64,000 bases of DNA from Sphingobacterium sp. UT-1RO-CII-1. Its GTDB lineage: Bacteria; Bacteroidota; Bacteroidia; Sphingobacteriales; Sphingobacteriaceae. Both the position numbers and the translations under genes were made by a program. The notes below the pieces were generated by a model that saw nothing but the letters and a program-made list of their open reading frames with translations, did not search any database and was not told the origin of the DNA. Positions 1 through 10,300 of the stretch are shown here, in pieces; the stretch's first letter is position 1, and the number at the start of each line of letters is the position of its first letter. The stretch is taken from positions 56,321 through 120,320 of the forward strand of contig NZ_JAPPVJ010000010.1 of assembly GCF_026711005.1 (NCBI RefSeq), read 5' to 3'.

Positions 1-5
1 TAGAT

Positions 6-503
6 TCATTTGTTTTTTCCGAAGTGTTCGCGTAATGTTACCAAAGCTCTACTGATATGGTATTCAACAGCACGTTCGCTAATCAGGAGCTGTTGTGCAA
101 TTTCTTTATTGGTCAAACCTTGATCTCGACTCATTTGGAAAACATGTTTACAACGTTGTGGTAAACTATCTATAATCTGTCGTAGTTTATGCTGCAACTC
201 TTTTATTGACAAACTGTCTTCTTCATATACTGACATGCTCTCTGTGCGTATATAGTCGTGATGCTTTTGTCTTCTCACTTTGTTACGGATATGCTCAAAT
301 GTCCGTAATTTTACAGAACGTAATAAATAGCGTTCAACATCTTTAATAGCGAGTACTTCTCTCCGTTCCCATAAAGATTTGAATACGTCTTGAACAATTT
401 CTTTGGCATCCTCTTCATCTTCCGTGGTTTTCAATGCAAATAAGTACATGCGTTGCCAATAGTCCTGAAATAAATCAGCGAAGCTATCGGTCGTTATGGC
501 CAT
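6..503 (-). CDS. RNA polymerase ECF sigma-70 factor (Bacteroidetes FecI-like)
   Basis: An extracytoplasmic-function sigma factor that would direct RNA polymerase to a small regulon. Sigma region 2 lies at the N-terminal half (FADLFQDYWQRMYLFAL, then the acidic DAKEIVQDVF stretch). Region 4 with its helix-turn-helix is at the C-terminus (LTNKEIAQQLLISERAVEYH). The frame is open up to 548, but a TAnnTTTG box on the minus strand (538-545) overlaps the first codons of the longer version. Transcription would therefore start near 533, and the ATG at 503 (MAITTDSF) is the better start. Such factors often pair with a FecR anti-sigma gene and a TonB receptor. No FecR is visible here, though one could lie to the left of the window. 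Confidence 0.93.
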   Translation of the reverse strand: MAITTDSFADLFQDYWQRMYLFALKTTEDEEDAKEIVQDVFKSLWERREVLAIKDVERYLLRSVKLRTFEHIRNKVRRQKHHDYIRTESMSVYEEDSLSIKELQHKLRQIIDSLPQRCKHVFQMSRDQGLTNKEIAQQLLISERAVEYHISRALVTLREHFGKNK

Positions 504-537
504 ACTATTTTTGTCCTGTGTAGTTTCCAAATCTCTG

Positions 538-545
538 CAAATATA
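538..545 (-). promoter_or_regulatory. -7 box of the sigma-factor gene
   Basis: TATATTTG on the minus strand matches the Bacteroidetes TAnnTTTG box. It sits about 35 bases before the ATG at 503. No clear TTG was found at -33. Confidence 0.55.
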
Positions 546-623
546 CATTATTTAGAATCTTTATAAATAATGTTTTTGAATTATTTCTTATTGATATAGT
601 AAACAGTTGATTATTGTTATTAT

Positions 624-648
624 CCTCGGTGTTGTCCTTACACCGAGG
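624..648 (-). terminator. Hairpin downstream of the outer-membrane barrel gene
   Basis: A perfect 9-bp stem (CCTCGGTGT / ACACCGAGG) with a 7-nt loop follows the stop of the minus-strand barrel gene. There is no strong U tract in the minus direction. The T-rich side is on the plus strand. Confidence 0.55.
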
Positions 649-668
649 GGTTAAAATATTTTTTCATC

Positions 669-3026
669 TTAATCACCAAATCTATAATTTAGAGAAAGCA
701 GCACTTTCCTATTATCTGGTCTCAAGGTGTTGTAAATTATTATATTGTCGAAAGTACTTGTGTACTGTGTCTTTGCATTACGAATTATGCCATGAGCTGC
801 TAACTTTACAGTAGCTTTTTCATTAAACATCTTTTTTTCCAAAGCAATGTCTACACCATAGGTTTGTTTATTTTTTCGTGCTCCTGTCGTTATTCCTGAG
901 TTGTAATAAGCCGTGACTTCGGATTGCATACCCCATTTTATTTGTATATTATGTTTAGAGTGTATATTCCAGTTTGTGCCCTTCGTACTTAACGATTGTT
1001 CGTCTATTTCTCCCGAGTAATCATTATGGAAAACATTTGCATAATGACTACCGCTCCAATAATTTGTAAATTGATTATTGTACATCCACCCCAAGCTATA
1101 ATTTCGAAACGAACCAATATTTTCCGGTCTCGTAAATAGTTGATTCGCTGATTCTCCTTGCCTTGTCACATACCGGATAATATCAGAACCTATGCTTATA
1201 CTCGCTGTGGTGAATAGTTTATTTTTATAGCCATGCCCTAGTTCTATTATATTGCTTTTTTCGGGTTTTAAGTTTGCATTCCCCTCGGTATACGTGAAAT
1301 AATCGTCATAGATACGGAATATATTTACTTCATGATCGCCGGGGCGCTCAATCCGGCTACTTAGAGAACTACGTATAAAATGAAATTCATTAATATGATA
1401 TATGGTATATGCATTTGGAAATAAGTCGAACCTATTTTTCTTTAAAACCTGATCTAGCGTACGTTGATCGGCTTTGAAAGCTGTAAATTCCCCACGTAAA
1501 CCGACCTGATATTCAAAAGAATTGATTTTACCCGTATAAATAAAGTAAGATGCTTGAACATGTTGGCTGTATTTGAAATTATTACTTGCTTTATTATCAA
1601 TTTGCCAAGTAGCCCCGGTTAGTGTATCGTTGCGCGTATTATTATCAATAGCTAGGTATGAAGCTTTCCAGCCTAATTCTATATGCTGTTCTTTCGATAC
1701 TGGTAGACTGTAATCTACACGTGCTGCGTAGGTTGTATTCGTCAGATTCTGGATATTGTGTCGGCCTGATTTTGTAGGGCTTTGTTCATTTAAAAAGTTT
1801 GTATTCACCCTGTTATCATACTTATTACTGTGGGGTGCATAATCAATATTGGCTTTTAGAAAATGTTTGTCCCGATTATATTTGTGCAGATAATTTATGT
1901 TAAAAGTCAGGTTGTTGTAGCCTTCATCAAAACGACTTTTACTATTTGCCTGATTTTGAAATATTGCAGACGGTGATTGCTGCAATTGGTTCAGAATGTC
2001 ATTTGTTGTTACAAAATTGCCTTTGATCCAATTGAGGCTGGCTTCTATTGTTTGGTTACTATCGGGTTGGAAAAGCAATCCGGTGTGTATGCTGTGGTAT
2101 TTTGCAGGTTTTGTGTGCATAGATTCGGTCTGCAACTGCCTATTTATCATACTGCCATTTTTATTATTAAAATGACGTTCTATAGTTTTCGAAGCACTAG
2201 CTTCTTCGAAGCCCCAGCTCGCATTGGTAAATACATTAATTTTTTGCGTTTTATAGTGTATACCCCCGCCGGTACTACCTTGTGGTTCTCTCGAGGCGCC
2301 TCCTCTTAAAAATATATCGCCGCCCCAGCCTGATCGATTATTTTTTTTTGTAATTATATTAATAGCACCTGCACTACCTTCAGCATCTTCTTTTGCAGAC
2401 GGGCTACTCATGAGCTCGAGGCGAGCTATATCACGTGCCTGTAAGCCTTTTAACATATTGTTCAGCTGGTTACCACTTATATATATGTCACGTCCATCAA
2501 TTTTTATTTTTGCGCCGGTTCGGCCCTGTATGGAAAAGTTGCCTTTTCCATCCGAGATAACACCTGGTGTTTTTTCCAATAATTCTAAAACATTATTACC
2601 TTCCGCACTAATACTACCTTCCACATCAATGACCAATCGGTCGATCTCTTGTTTTAGGGCAGGACGTTTAGCCCGTACATTAAAATTGTCTAGCGTATGT
2701 ATTTCTTCTAGCAATTGTGCAGGAATGAGTTCTATATAGTCATTTTTTTTAGCATGTATTGTTCTGCTTAATAGCGGTTTGAAGCCAACGTAACTATATT
2801 TTATAACGTAGGAACCTTCTTTATCTATGTGAAAAGAAAAATGTCCATTTTCATCACTGTGTGTCTGGCTGTACCTTGTAGAATCAGGAAGAGTTAACAA
2901 ATTCACGGTAACTTGATGGAGGTTGTTTCCTGAAGTGTTCATTGTTTTTCCAACAATACGTATTTGAGCAAATAATACGCTTGTTGGTAGTAAACTAATA
3001 AAAAGTAAAATTAGATAAAATCTCAT
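669..3026 (-). CDS. Outer-membrane beta-barrel (TonB-receptor-like) protein
   Basis: 785 residues with a signal peptide (MRFYLILLFISLLPTSVLFA), then a carboxypeptidase-regulatory-like beta-sandwich (about 22-100), a plug-like domain (about 110-225, with TPGVISDGKGNFSIQGR and the GSAGAINIITKK end), and a long barrel ending in an aromatic-poor RFGD. The family (OMP_b-brl_3 type) resembles TonB-dependent receptors but is shorter than SusC. It sits next to the ECF sigma gene on the same strand, which may point to co-regulation. Its ligand cannot be read from sequence. A role in metal uptake is possible from the nearby copper locus but is only a guess. Confidence 0.9.
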   Translation of the reverse strand: MRFYLILLFISLLPTSVLFAQIRIVGKTMNTSGNNLHQVTVNLLTLPDSTRYSQTHSDENGHFSFHIDKEGSYVIKYSYVGFKPLLSRTIHAKKNDYIELIPAQLLEEIHTLDNFNVRAKRPALKQEIDRLVIDVEGSISAEGNNVLELLEKTPGVISDGKGNFSIQGRTGAKIKIDGRDIYISGNQLNNMLKGLQARDIARLELMSSPSAKEDAEGSAGAINIITKKNNRSGWGGDIFLRGGASREPQGSTGGGIHYKTQKINVFTNASWGFEEASASKTIERHFNNKNGSMINRQLQTESMHTKPAKYHSIHTGLLFQPDSNQTIEASLNWIKGNFVTTNDILNQLQQSPSAIFQNQANSKSRFDEGYNNLTFNINYLHKYNRDKHFLKANIDYAPHSNKYDNRVNTNFLNEQSPTKSGRHNIQNLTNTTYAARVDYSLPVSKEQHIELGWKASYLAIDNNTRNDTLTGATWQIDNKASNNFKYSQHVQASYFIYTGKINSFEYQVGLRGEFTAFKADQRTLDQVLKKNRFDLFPNAYTIYHINEFHFIRSSLSSRIERPGDHEVNIFRIYDDYFTYTEGNANLKPEKSNIIELGHGYKNKLFTTASISIGSDIIRYVTRQGESANQLFTRPENIGSFRNYSLGWMYNNQFTNYWSGSHYANVFHNDYSGEIDEQSLSTKGTNWNIHSKHNIQIKWGMQSEVTAYYNSGITTGARKNKQTYGVDIALEKKMFNEKATVKLAAHGIIRNAKTQYTSTFDNIIIYNTLRPDNRKVLLSLNYRFGD

Positions 3027-3244
3027 GTTTTGCGTTAATAACTATATTTGAAATAGAGATTGTCTTTGCTATAAAGCACAAACTCCAGCTTATTAATAAA
3101 CAGGCTTCCTTTCAGGGAAATCTGTTCTAATGCATTTGTTTAGAATTAATTTAAATAAGCATCTTCAAAGTAAGTTGCCCTAACAGCATTTTACCGAAGG
3201 TTGGTATCTAGAAAAATGATTTATAGAGGAGTTTTGGTTAATTT

Positions 3245-3697
3245 TTATTTGATGTTTTCAAACCATAGGAGAAGTTGCGTTTTGTCTTCTTTCGAGAGGT
3301 TACCATTTTTATTGAGCCATTGGTACGAAGGTAGTGGCATTGTTCCCTTTTCAATTTCGTTGACAATAGCTCTCAATTTATTCTTCTTCATTCGATGTGA
3401 ATAGTTGTCAAATTCAGAAAAATTAAGTTCAGCTTTTCCTTCTACAATATGCTTTTGCATAAAATAGGTAAAAGGTTGAATGTAACTGTACCAGGGGTAT
3501 TTGGTAGTATGGCTATGACAGTCGTAACAAGCTGCAATTAAAATAGATGCAATAGTTTTTGGTGTTTTATATATCTTTATAAAATCGCTAGCTGTCGCTA
3601 TTTTTCGTTCATTTTTTTTAGTAGGGATGAACTGTAGTGCTGTGATAAAGATTGCAATGAGTCCCAGAATTCTCTTTAAAGTGTTCTTCTTTGACAT
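3245..3697 (-). CDS. Haem-binding domain (Haem_bd) protein
   Basis: 150 residues with one N-terminal membrane anchor (about 9-24) and a CxxCH haem-attachment motif (CYDCH, residues 57-61). This is followed by a conserved HSHTTKYPWYSYIQP segment and the RMKKNKLRAIVNEIEKGTMPL stretch typical of the Haem_bd family. It probably carries a covalently bound haem c in the periplasm, in a redox role that is not known. A strong terminator lies between it and the copper operon, so it is probably transcribed separately or by read-through. Confidence 0.85.
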   Translation of the reverse strand: MSKKNTLKRILGLIAIFITALQFIPTKKNERKIATASDFIKIYKTPKTIASILIAACYDCHSHTTKYPWYSYIQPFTYFMQKHIVEGKAELNFSEFDNYSHRMKKNKLRAIVNEIEKGTMPLPSYQWLNKNGNLSKEDKTQLLLWFENIK

Positions 3698-3734
3698 TGT
3701 CTTTTGTCTAAATCAATTGATCGGAATAATATGT

Positions 3735-3769
3735 AAAGGTTGGTAGAAAAATGCTTACTACCAACCTTT
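3735..3769 (-). terminator. Terminator of the copper operon
   Basis: A perfect 12-bp stem (AAAGGTTGGTAG / CTACCAACCTTT) with an 11-nt loop lies directly after the DUF3347 stop. It is T-rich on both sides and may work in both directions. Confidence 0.8.
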
Positions 3770-3776
3770 TAGACTA

Positions 3777-4376
3777 TTAGCCTTGAGGTGATATTTTTTG
3801 TTTTGTTGTTCCACACTTTAACATCGAACTACCAAATAATGGGTTTAATAGCTCTTCTTGATTGCTCAACCACATACCTCCTTTATTGTCGTTATACATA
3901 GGGCAATACTGTTCGTATATTTCACGGTCCGCACCAACATTTTTAATAAGATCTTTCATGTCGTGACCGAGTGGTTCAAAATGTTCTCTTTGATGAGTTA
4001 TGTCACTTTTAGCAATATGCTCACCGTGCTCTTTAATAACCTCAATAATCTCTTTTACTTCAGATGATCCACTTCCTGATAGGTTGGATAGACTGGCCGT
4101 TAGGGCTTCACCAGCTTTTGCAGCTTCTGCTTGGTTATCTTCTTGTAAAGCTTTTTTGATTGCAAAGTATGCATCTAAGACGGGAGCAGCAGCGTCAGAT
4201 TTCGTCACTTCTGTTAGCTCATAATCCCCCTTGTCTTTAGCATGGTCGTGATCAGCATGACTGTGGTCGTGATCGTCATGGTGGGCTACTTCTGTTTTCG
4301 TTTCCGAATTACTTGACGGATTGCATGAAGCAAAGATCAATGCGGCGATAAAAGCCATTAATAGTGTTTTTTTCAT
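3777..4376 (-). CDS. DUF3347 lipoprotein with His-rich linker
   Basis: 199 residues: a lipoprotein signal (lipobox ending FASC), then a His/Asp-rich linker (HHDDHDHSHADHDHAKD, a plausible metal ligand), then a DUF3347 domain. The C-terminal motif CPM...W.S..E..NP..G..MLKCG is also present at the end of the neighbouring CusB, so the locus carries two DUF3347 domains. It is the last gene of the copper efflux operon, 35 bp after cusB. A periplasmic copper-binding or delivery role is inferred from the His cluster, the paired Cys/Met motif and the context. Confidence 0.88.
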   Translation of the reverse strand: MKKTLLMAFIAALIFASCNPSSNSETKTEVAHHDDHDHSHADHDHAKDKGDYELTEVTKSDAAAPVLDAYFAIKKALQEDNQAEAAKAGEALTASLSNLSGSGSSEVKEIIEVIKEHGEHIAKSDITHQREHFEPLGHDMKDLIKNVGADREIYEQYCPMYNDNKGGMWLSNQEELLNPLFGSSMLKCGTTKQKISPQG

Positions 4377-4411
4377 GATAATTTAATTTAGATAAAGTTT
4401 TATAAGTTTAT

Positions 4412-6157
4412 TTATTTTATTGTTTTCTTAACTTCCCCACATTTTAACATAGATGCTCCATAGTAAGGGTTTAATACTTGATCTTCCTTACTAAGCCAAT
4501 CTGCTCCTTGATCATTATTTGCCATTGGACAATGTTGTAGGTACATATTTTGACCGAGAGGACCTATGGCTTCTACTAATTCTATAAAAACATTGGATAG
4601 CTCATGAAAGTTTGTCCTGAGTTGATCTATGTTGTTTGATTTAGTGATTTCACTGGTTTTAAGCGCATTTTTCTCTGATGCTTTACTTAATGCATTATGT
4701 GCTTCATGTGGCAATTTCATTAAGTTATCTTTGTTCCATAATCCTGTTAAGCTCAGGTATTCTTTCTTGGCATTTGCGAAATCATCGTTTACCAGGGCGT
4801 CTTTGATTTTAAAGTAGCGTTCCATAATTGGGCTGAAAATCGATTGCTGATCCAGTGTTAAACTTAGTTTTGGCATATTTAAACGTTGGGTAGCAGGATG
4901 CACATGGTTCATCATGCTGGGTTTGTTAGCAAGCTGGGCAGCTGCATCTACACTAAAAGTACCTTCTACAACAATTTCTTCACCTACTTCCAAGCCCTCT
5001 TCTATGACATAGCTTTCATCCAATGATGCTCCTAATACAACTGGTCGCATTTCAAAACCGACATTTTTTTCGGTGGCATGTTTGATGTAAACCACAGAAT
5101 GCTTACCTGTCCACATTACCGCAGTTTTTGGCACCACAATTTTGTTTGTTCCCAGCGCTAATTTTGATTGCACTAAACCGTTTATCAACATCTCGGGCTT
5201 AAAATCTAAGTTGGGATTTTTAATAAGTATTCGCGCTTTTAATGTACGTGTTTCGGGGTTGAGTATGGGCTCAATAAAGTCTATAGTAGCTTTAAACTCT
5301 TTGCCTGGCATAGAGGGAAGGTCATAAAGGATATTCATTCCTCTTTTTACAAATGATGCATCTTTTTCGTAAATGTCAAATTCTCCCCATAGGTTATTCA
5401 GCTGTGCTAGTTTGAAAATGGGCGAGCCAGCTTGTAGATAATCTCCCTTGTCGATTAGTTTCTCTACCATATACCCATTATGATTAGCAAATATAGGCAT
5501 GTTTTCTACGACGACGCCTTTAGTAATCATATTGTCTATTTGCTGTGGTTGTATCTTCCAAAGTAATAGCTTTTCACGAACAGCTTCATACATTCCAGGA
5601 TAATTATCTTTGTTTTGGTAAGCTTGTAAAAGTTCTTTTTGTGCGTTAATTAATTCGGGCGAGTAAATGACAGCGATCTGTTGGCCGGCTTTTACATACT
5701 CACCTAAAGTGTTTACATAAAGTTCTTCCACACGGCCAGGTATGTGCGCGTTCTGTGAAAAGGTATAGCGAGGGTCTAAATTTATCTTTCCTGCCAAACG
5801 AATATCTTTTTCAATATCGCCTGTTTGTACGCTCATGGTATGTATGTTTGCCAGTTGCATAGCCGTGGGTGACATCCGAAGAGCTTCTACCGGTAGATCA
5901 GACTCTTCTTCATCTTCTAGTGGCGTAAGGTCCATACCACATAATGGACAAGTACCTGGGTGGTCTTGTCGAATTTGCGGATGCATAGAGCAGGTCCATA
6001 TTGTTTCACTATCAACGGATGCTATAATGTTTTCGCTGGATTCCTCTTTTTTACCAGATAACATTTGGCCTATAAAAATACCCACGATTAAGACGACGAG
6101 TATAATGATCCAGTTTCTTTTATCGATATTTTTTATTTTGTCTATTATATTTTCCAT
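4412..6157 (-). CDS. cusB: CusB-like RND efflux periplasmic adaptor with metal-binding and DUF3347 domains
   Basis: 581 residues. One N-terminal membrane anchor (about 14-31) is followed by a heavy-metal-binding domain (WTCSMHPQ...CPLCGMDL, about 53-80), then a barrel-sandwich hybrid, helical hairpin and beta-barrel of the membrane-fusion-protein family, and a C-terminal DUF3347 domain (about 440-581). It would bridge CusA in the inner membrane to CusC in the outer membrane and hand over Cu(I)/Ag(I). It lies 10 bp after the TolC-like gene, on the same strand. Confidence 0.93.
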   Translation of the reverse strand: MENIIDKIKNIDKRNWIIILVVLIVGIFIGQMLSGKKEESSENIIASVDSETIWTCSMHPQIRQDHPGTCPLCGMDLTPLEDEEESDLPVEALRMSPTAMQLANIHTMSVQTGDIEKDIRLAGKINLDPRYTFSQNAHIPGRVEELYVNTLGEYVKAGQQIAVIYSPELINAQKELLQAYQNKDNYPGMYEAVREKLLLWKIQPQQIDNMITKGVVVENMPIFANHNGYMVEKLIDKGDYLQAGSPIFKLAQLNNLWGEFDIYEKDASFVKRGMNILYDLPSMPGKEFKATIDFIEPILNPETRTLKARILIKNPNLDFKPEMLINGLVQSKLALGTNKIVVPKTAVMWTGKHSVVYIKHATEKNVGFEMRPVVLGASLDESYVIEEGLEVGEEIVVEGTFSVDAAAQLANKPSMMNHVHPATQRLNMPKLSLTLDQQSIFSPIMERYFKIKDALVNDDFANAKKEYLSLTGLWNKDNLMKLPHEAHNALSKASEKNALKTSEITKSNNIDQLRTNFHELSNVFIELVEAIGPLGQNMYLQHCPMANNDQGADWLSKEDQVLNPYYGASMLKCGEVKKTIK

Positions 6158-6167
6158 AACCAGTCTG

Positions 6168-7349
6168 TTATTTCAGTGAGCTAAAGTGTAGGTATTCGGA
6201 TTGTTTTTCTAATTTCAGAGCAGTTGCCTGTGTAGTGATAAGAATGTTCTCATAGGAAAATTCTTCCTGCTGTAAGCGTAATAACTCTTCAAAATCTTGT
6301 CCTGCAGTACTATAATATGTCAAGAGTAATTCCTTGGCTTTTTTTACTTTTTCAATTTGTTTGCTGTATAGATCCAATTCTTGATTTGCTTGTATTAATT
6401 GGTTTTCGATTTGGTTACGCTCTCTATACAGTTGGTTGATCGCCCAATCCCTTTCTTGTTCATAGGCTTCGCCTAGCAATTTAGTTTCCTGTATTTTAGC
6501 TTTATATTTTTTTCTAAAAATCGGGATAGACATACTTACCATGGGCATGAAGTCGTTGCGTGCAGGGTTCATACGCATATATTCTACTCCTAGACCAATT
6601 GTAGGTAGGCTTTCTTTTTCTGCTACTTTTGTACGTACATCCATCTCCTCCTTCTTTAGTGTAATTGCCTGTATTTCGGGGTGTGTATTGATATCTGCTT
6701 CTCGTAAAATAGCTTTGTAGCGCTGTGACTCTATCTGTATCGGTTCGTTTTCATTACGCTGTACCAGACGATTTAAACCGTACACTAATGCTTCTTTTTT
6801 TTGTTCCAATAATGTTATTTGTATAGCTGCATTTTCTTTTGCCAACTCTGCACGCACTACATCGACCATATTGCCTTTTGCAGTTGATAATTTATGGGTA
6901 GCTAATTTTTCAAACTCGCTATAAACCTGTACATTTTTCTTTTGCAGGCTTATGAGTTGTTCTGCCTCCTGAATATCATAATAAAGCGTACTTACATCAA
7001 CCATGATTTGTTTTTGTAAAGCAGCAATATTTTGGTAATTACTTCGTACAGCGACTCTGCTGGCTTCTTTTTGTAATTTAGTAGTGCCAAACCAAGCGAA
7101 ATTTTGCATTAATGATACGTTCAAACGTTCCATGCTACTTGATGAAGGGTTGAACCCTACACTTAAAGAAGGATCTTGCCATTTACTAGCCTGTTCCTCC
7201 TGTGTTTTCAGGGCTTCGTGTTTTGTTAGTTCACTTTTTAGCTGCGGATGGTTATCCATTGCCAATTCCACGAAGTGCTCTAAACTTTGTGCCGAAGCCT
7301 TATATGTAAAGCCTAATAATAATAAGGCTGCTAAAAATTTCGTGCTCAT
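6168..7349 (-). CDS. cusC: CusC-like TolC-family outer-membrane factor
   Basis: 393 residues with a signal peptide ending near KASA and two long coiled-coil helical repeats typical of TolC-family channels (for example the EQLISLQKKNVQVYSEFEKL and NQIENQLIQANQELDLYSKQ stretches). It forms the outer-membrane exit duct of the copper efflux pump. Its start overlaps the stop of cusA by 4 bp, which implies translational coupling. Confidence 0.92.
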   Translation of the reverse strand: MSTKFLAALLLLGFTYKASAQSLEHFVELAMDNHPQLKSELTKHEALKTQEEQASKWQDPSLSVGFNPSSSSMERLNVSLMQNFAWFGTTKLQKEASRVAVRSNYQNIAALQKQIMVDVSTLYYDIQEAEQLISLQKKNVQVYSEFEKLATHKLSTAKGNMVDVVRAELAKENAAIQITLLEQKKEALVYGLNRLVQRNENEPIQIESQRYKAILREADINTHPEIQAITLKKEEMDVRTKVAEKESLPTIGLGVEYMRMNPARNDFMPMVSMSIPIFRKKYKAKIQETKLLGEAYEQERDWAINQLYRERNQIENQLIQANQELDLYSKQIEKVKKAKELLLTYYSTAGQDFEELLRLQQEEFSYENILITTQATALKLEKQSEYLHFSSLK

Positions 7350-10300
7350 TTATTACTTTTCTTAAATTGTTTTTCTTTTTGTATGGCATATAATGTCGGA
7401 ACGATGTAGAAGGTAATGCAAGCCATTAACATTCCTCCGAAAGCAGGAATGGCCATTGGGATCATAATATCCGAACCTCGCCCAGCTGAAGTTAAAACGG
7501 GCAATAAGGCAATAATAGTTGTTGCTGATGTCATGACAGCAGGTCTTATTCGTTTCGCTGCTCCATCAATTACCTTTTCACGGATTTCTTCAATGCTTGT
7601 GGGTTTACTATCAGCGAAGGACTGATCAAGGTAGGTTGCCATCAGTACGCCATCATCTGTTGCTAATCCAAATAGCGCAATAAAACCTACCCATACAGCG
7701 ACACTAAGATTGATTGTCTGAACCTGAAAAAGTTGCTGCATCGGTACTCCGAAAATGTGAAAATCTAAAAACCAAGATTGACCATATAGCCAGATTAAAA
7801 TAAAACCGCCTGTAAAAGCTAGAGCTATAGAGGTGAAAACCATAAAAGAAGTAGCAACAGAGCGGAATTGGAAATAAAGAATTAGAAAAACTACAATTAA
7901 AACCAAGGGAATAATAAAAGCAAAACGTTTTTGTGCACGCACTTGGTTTTCGTAGTTTCCTGCTATTTCGTAGGTGACGCCCTCTGGTACGGTAATTTTC
8001 CGTTCAGCAATCTGTTCTTCGATAGTGCGGTATACATCATTCGCAACATTAGTTTCGGCAAAACCATCCTGTTTATCAAAGAGAACATAGCTAGTCAAGA
8101 AAGTGTTCTCACTTTTTATTTCTTGCGGACCTTGTGTGTATTCTATTTTTACAACATTTCCTAAAGGTATTTGTAAGCCCTTACTGTTAGATACCATAAT
8201 ATTCTCCAGCTCGTTCGGGTCATCCCGCAGTGCGCGTGGATAGCGTACACGTACGTTATAACGCTGACGCCCCTCTACAGTTGTCGTAACGGTCATTCCC
8301 CCAATGGCTGTTTCAATAGTCGACTGAACATCTTCTATTGTCAATCCGTAACGGCCCAAGCTGTGTCTATCTATGTCTAAATGTATATAAGGTTTTCCTA
8401 CTACACGTTCGGCAAAGACGGCTTCTTTCTTAACGCTTGGTATTCCTTTTAGTAGTCCTTCCAAATCCATCCCGAAAGATTCTATACTTTCTAAACTCGG
8501 ACCATGAACTTTTATTCCCATAGGGGCACTCATACCTGTTGCCAACATGACGATACGTGTTTCTATAGGTTGTAGTTTTGGCGCAGAAGTCACACCTGGT
8601 ATTTTAGCAACACGTGTAACCTCATTCCAAATATCATTGGGGTTTCGGATGCTGCTGCGCCAATTTCGGAAGGGTAGCCCTCTAGCGTCTGCAATCAGGA
8701 TTTCAGTAGATTGCCCACTTTCTAATATCGCATCATTGCTTAAAGTATCTCCAGTTGAAGTAATAAAGTGTCCTTTTTTATTTGTTTTAAAACGCAACTG
8801 TTTGCCATCTTTTATTGCAAATTCACTTTTATAGTTAATCACGTTCTCAAACATAGAAACAGGAGCCGGATCCATAGGTGATTCCGCTCTACCCAATTTT
8901 CCGACGGTCATTTCCACCTCAGGGATACTGCTGATTAGCTGATCCAGTTGGGCAACAACTTTTTGGTTGTATTCTACGCCTGAATGGGGCATAGAAGTTG
9001 GCATTAACAAGAAAGTCCCTTCGTCGAGGGCAGGCATGAATTCGTTACCAACACCTGGAAAAGTATGCGCGATAGCAGACCAAGCTTTGTTTGCTCGGAT
9101 GTTATAGTTCATCTTATCGAAGCCTTTCTCTATAAAGCCAAACACAGACGAAAAACCAAACCATATAACTATCCCGAAAGCAACTAAGGTTATGGGTAGT
9201 GCTAAGAATGCCTTTTTATGGACTAAACACCAGCGTAATATACTGGTGAAACTATACTGTATCCATTGAAAGAAGCCTAAAATCAAAGCGGTTAAACAGA
9301 TAACAAATATAAAGTTTAGTGTCCAGCCTTTCACAGTACCCAGCGGCATCCAATAAGATGTAAGTGCGCTAGCTACGAGTAAGGCAACGAGAATAATTTC
9401 AATATGTGTCCATATTAATGCCAACCATTTGTTTTGTGGCTCTACGTGCGTATGTGTTTTTATGAGTCCAATAACAGCAAAAGCAATGAGTACAATAGAC
9501 CCTGTATATATGCTATTGATGAGTCCTAAAACAGCAATCGCAATTAAAATGATATGAAAGGCTGTTGTGAACTTTTTGGTGCGTATTTTAAGATCAAATA
9601 ACCAATAGATTAACGTAGGTAATATAAATAAGGCAACAATCAGTGCTGCTACTATGGCAAAAGTTTTTGTATAAGCTAAGGGGCCGAATAGTTTACCCTC
9701 TGCTGCTTGCAATGTGAAAACAGGAAGGAAACTAATGGCTGTAGTAGCAACGGCTGTAATGATTGCCGAAGACACCTCTTTAGCACCTTCATATATTTGA
9801 TCAACTAGGCTTTGCTCAGGCTTACTATCCATTTTTTTAATAACATTTTCAGATAGAATGATGCCTAAGTCAACCATCGTACCAATGGCAATAGCAATAC
9901 CTGATAAAGCTACAATATTCGCATCAATACCAAAACCTTTCATTGCCATAAATACTAGTAAAACACCGAAAGGTAGTAGTGAGGAAATCACTATAGACAT
10001 ACGTAGATTATATACCATAACGATGATAACCAGTACGGTAATCAGTACTTGCAGCGCTAAGGCATCTTTTAAAGTGTCCAGTGTTTCATAAATAAGTTCC
10101 GAACGATCATAGAATGGAACGATCGTTAGTTTACTCTCTCGTCCGTCTGATAACGTCTTACTGGGAAGGCCTGGGGATATTTCTTCTATTTTATCTTTTA
10201 ATGATTGTATAACTGCCATTGGATTTGATCCGTATCGGCTGACGACCACACCGCCGACCACTTCGGCTCCGTCTTTATCCAGTGAGCCCCGTTTAGCTGC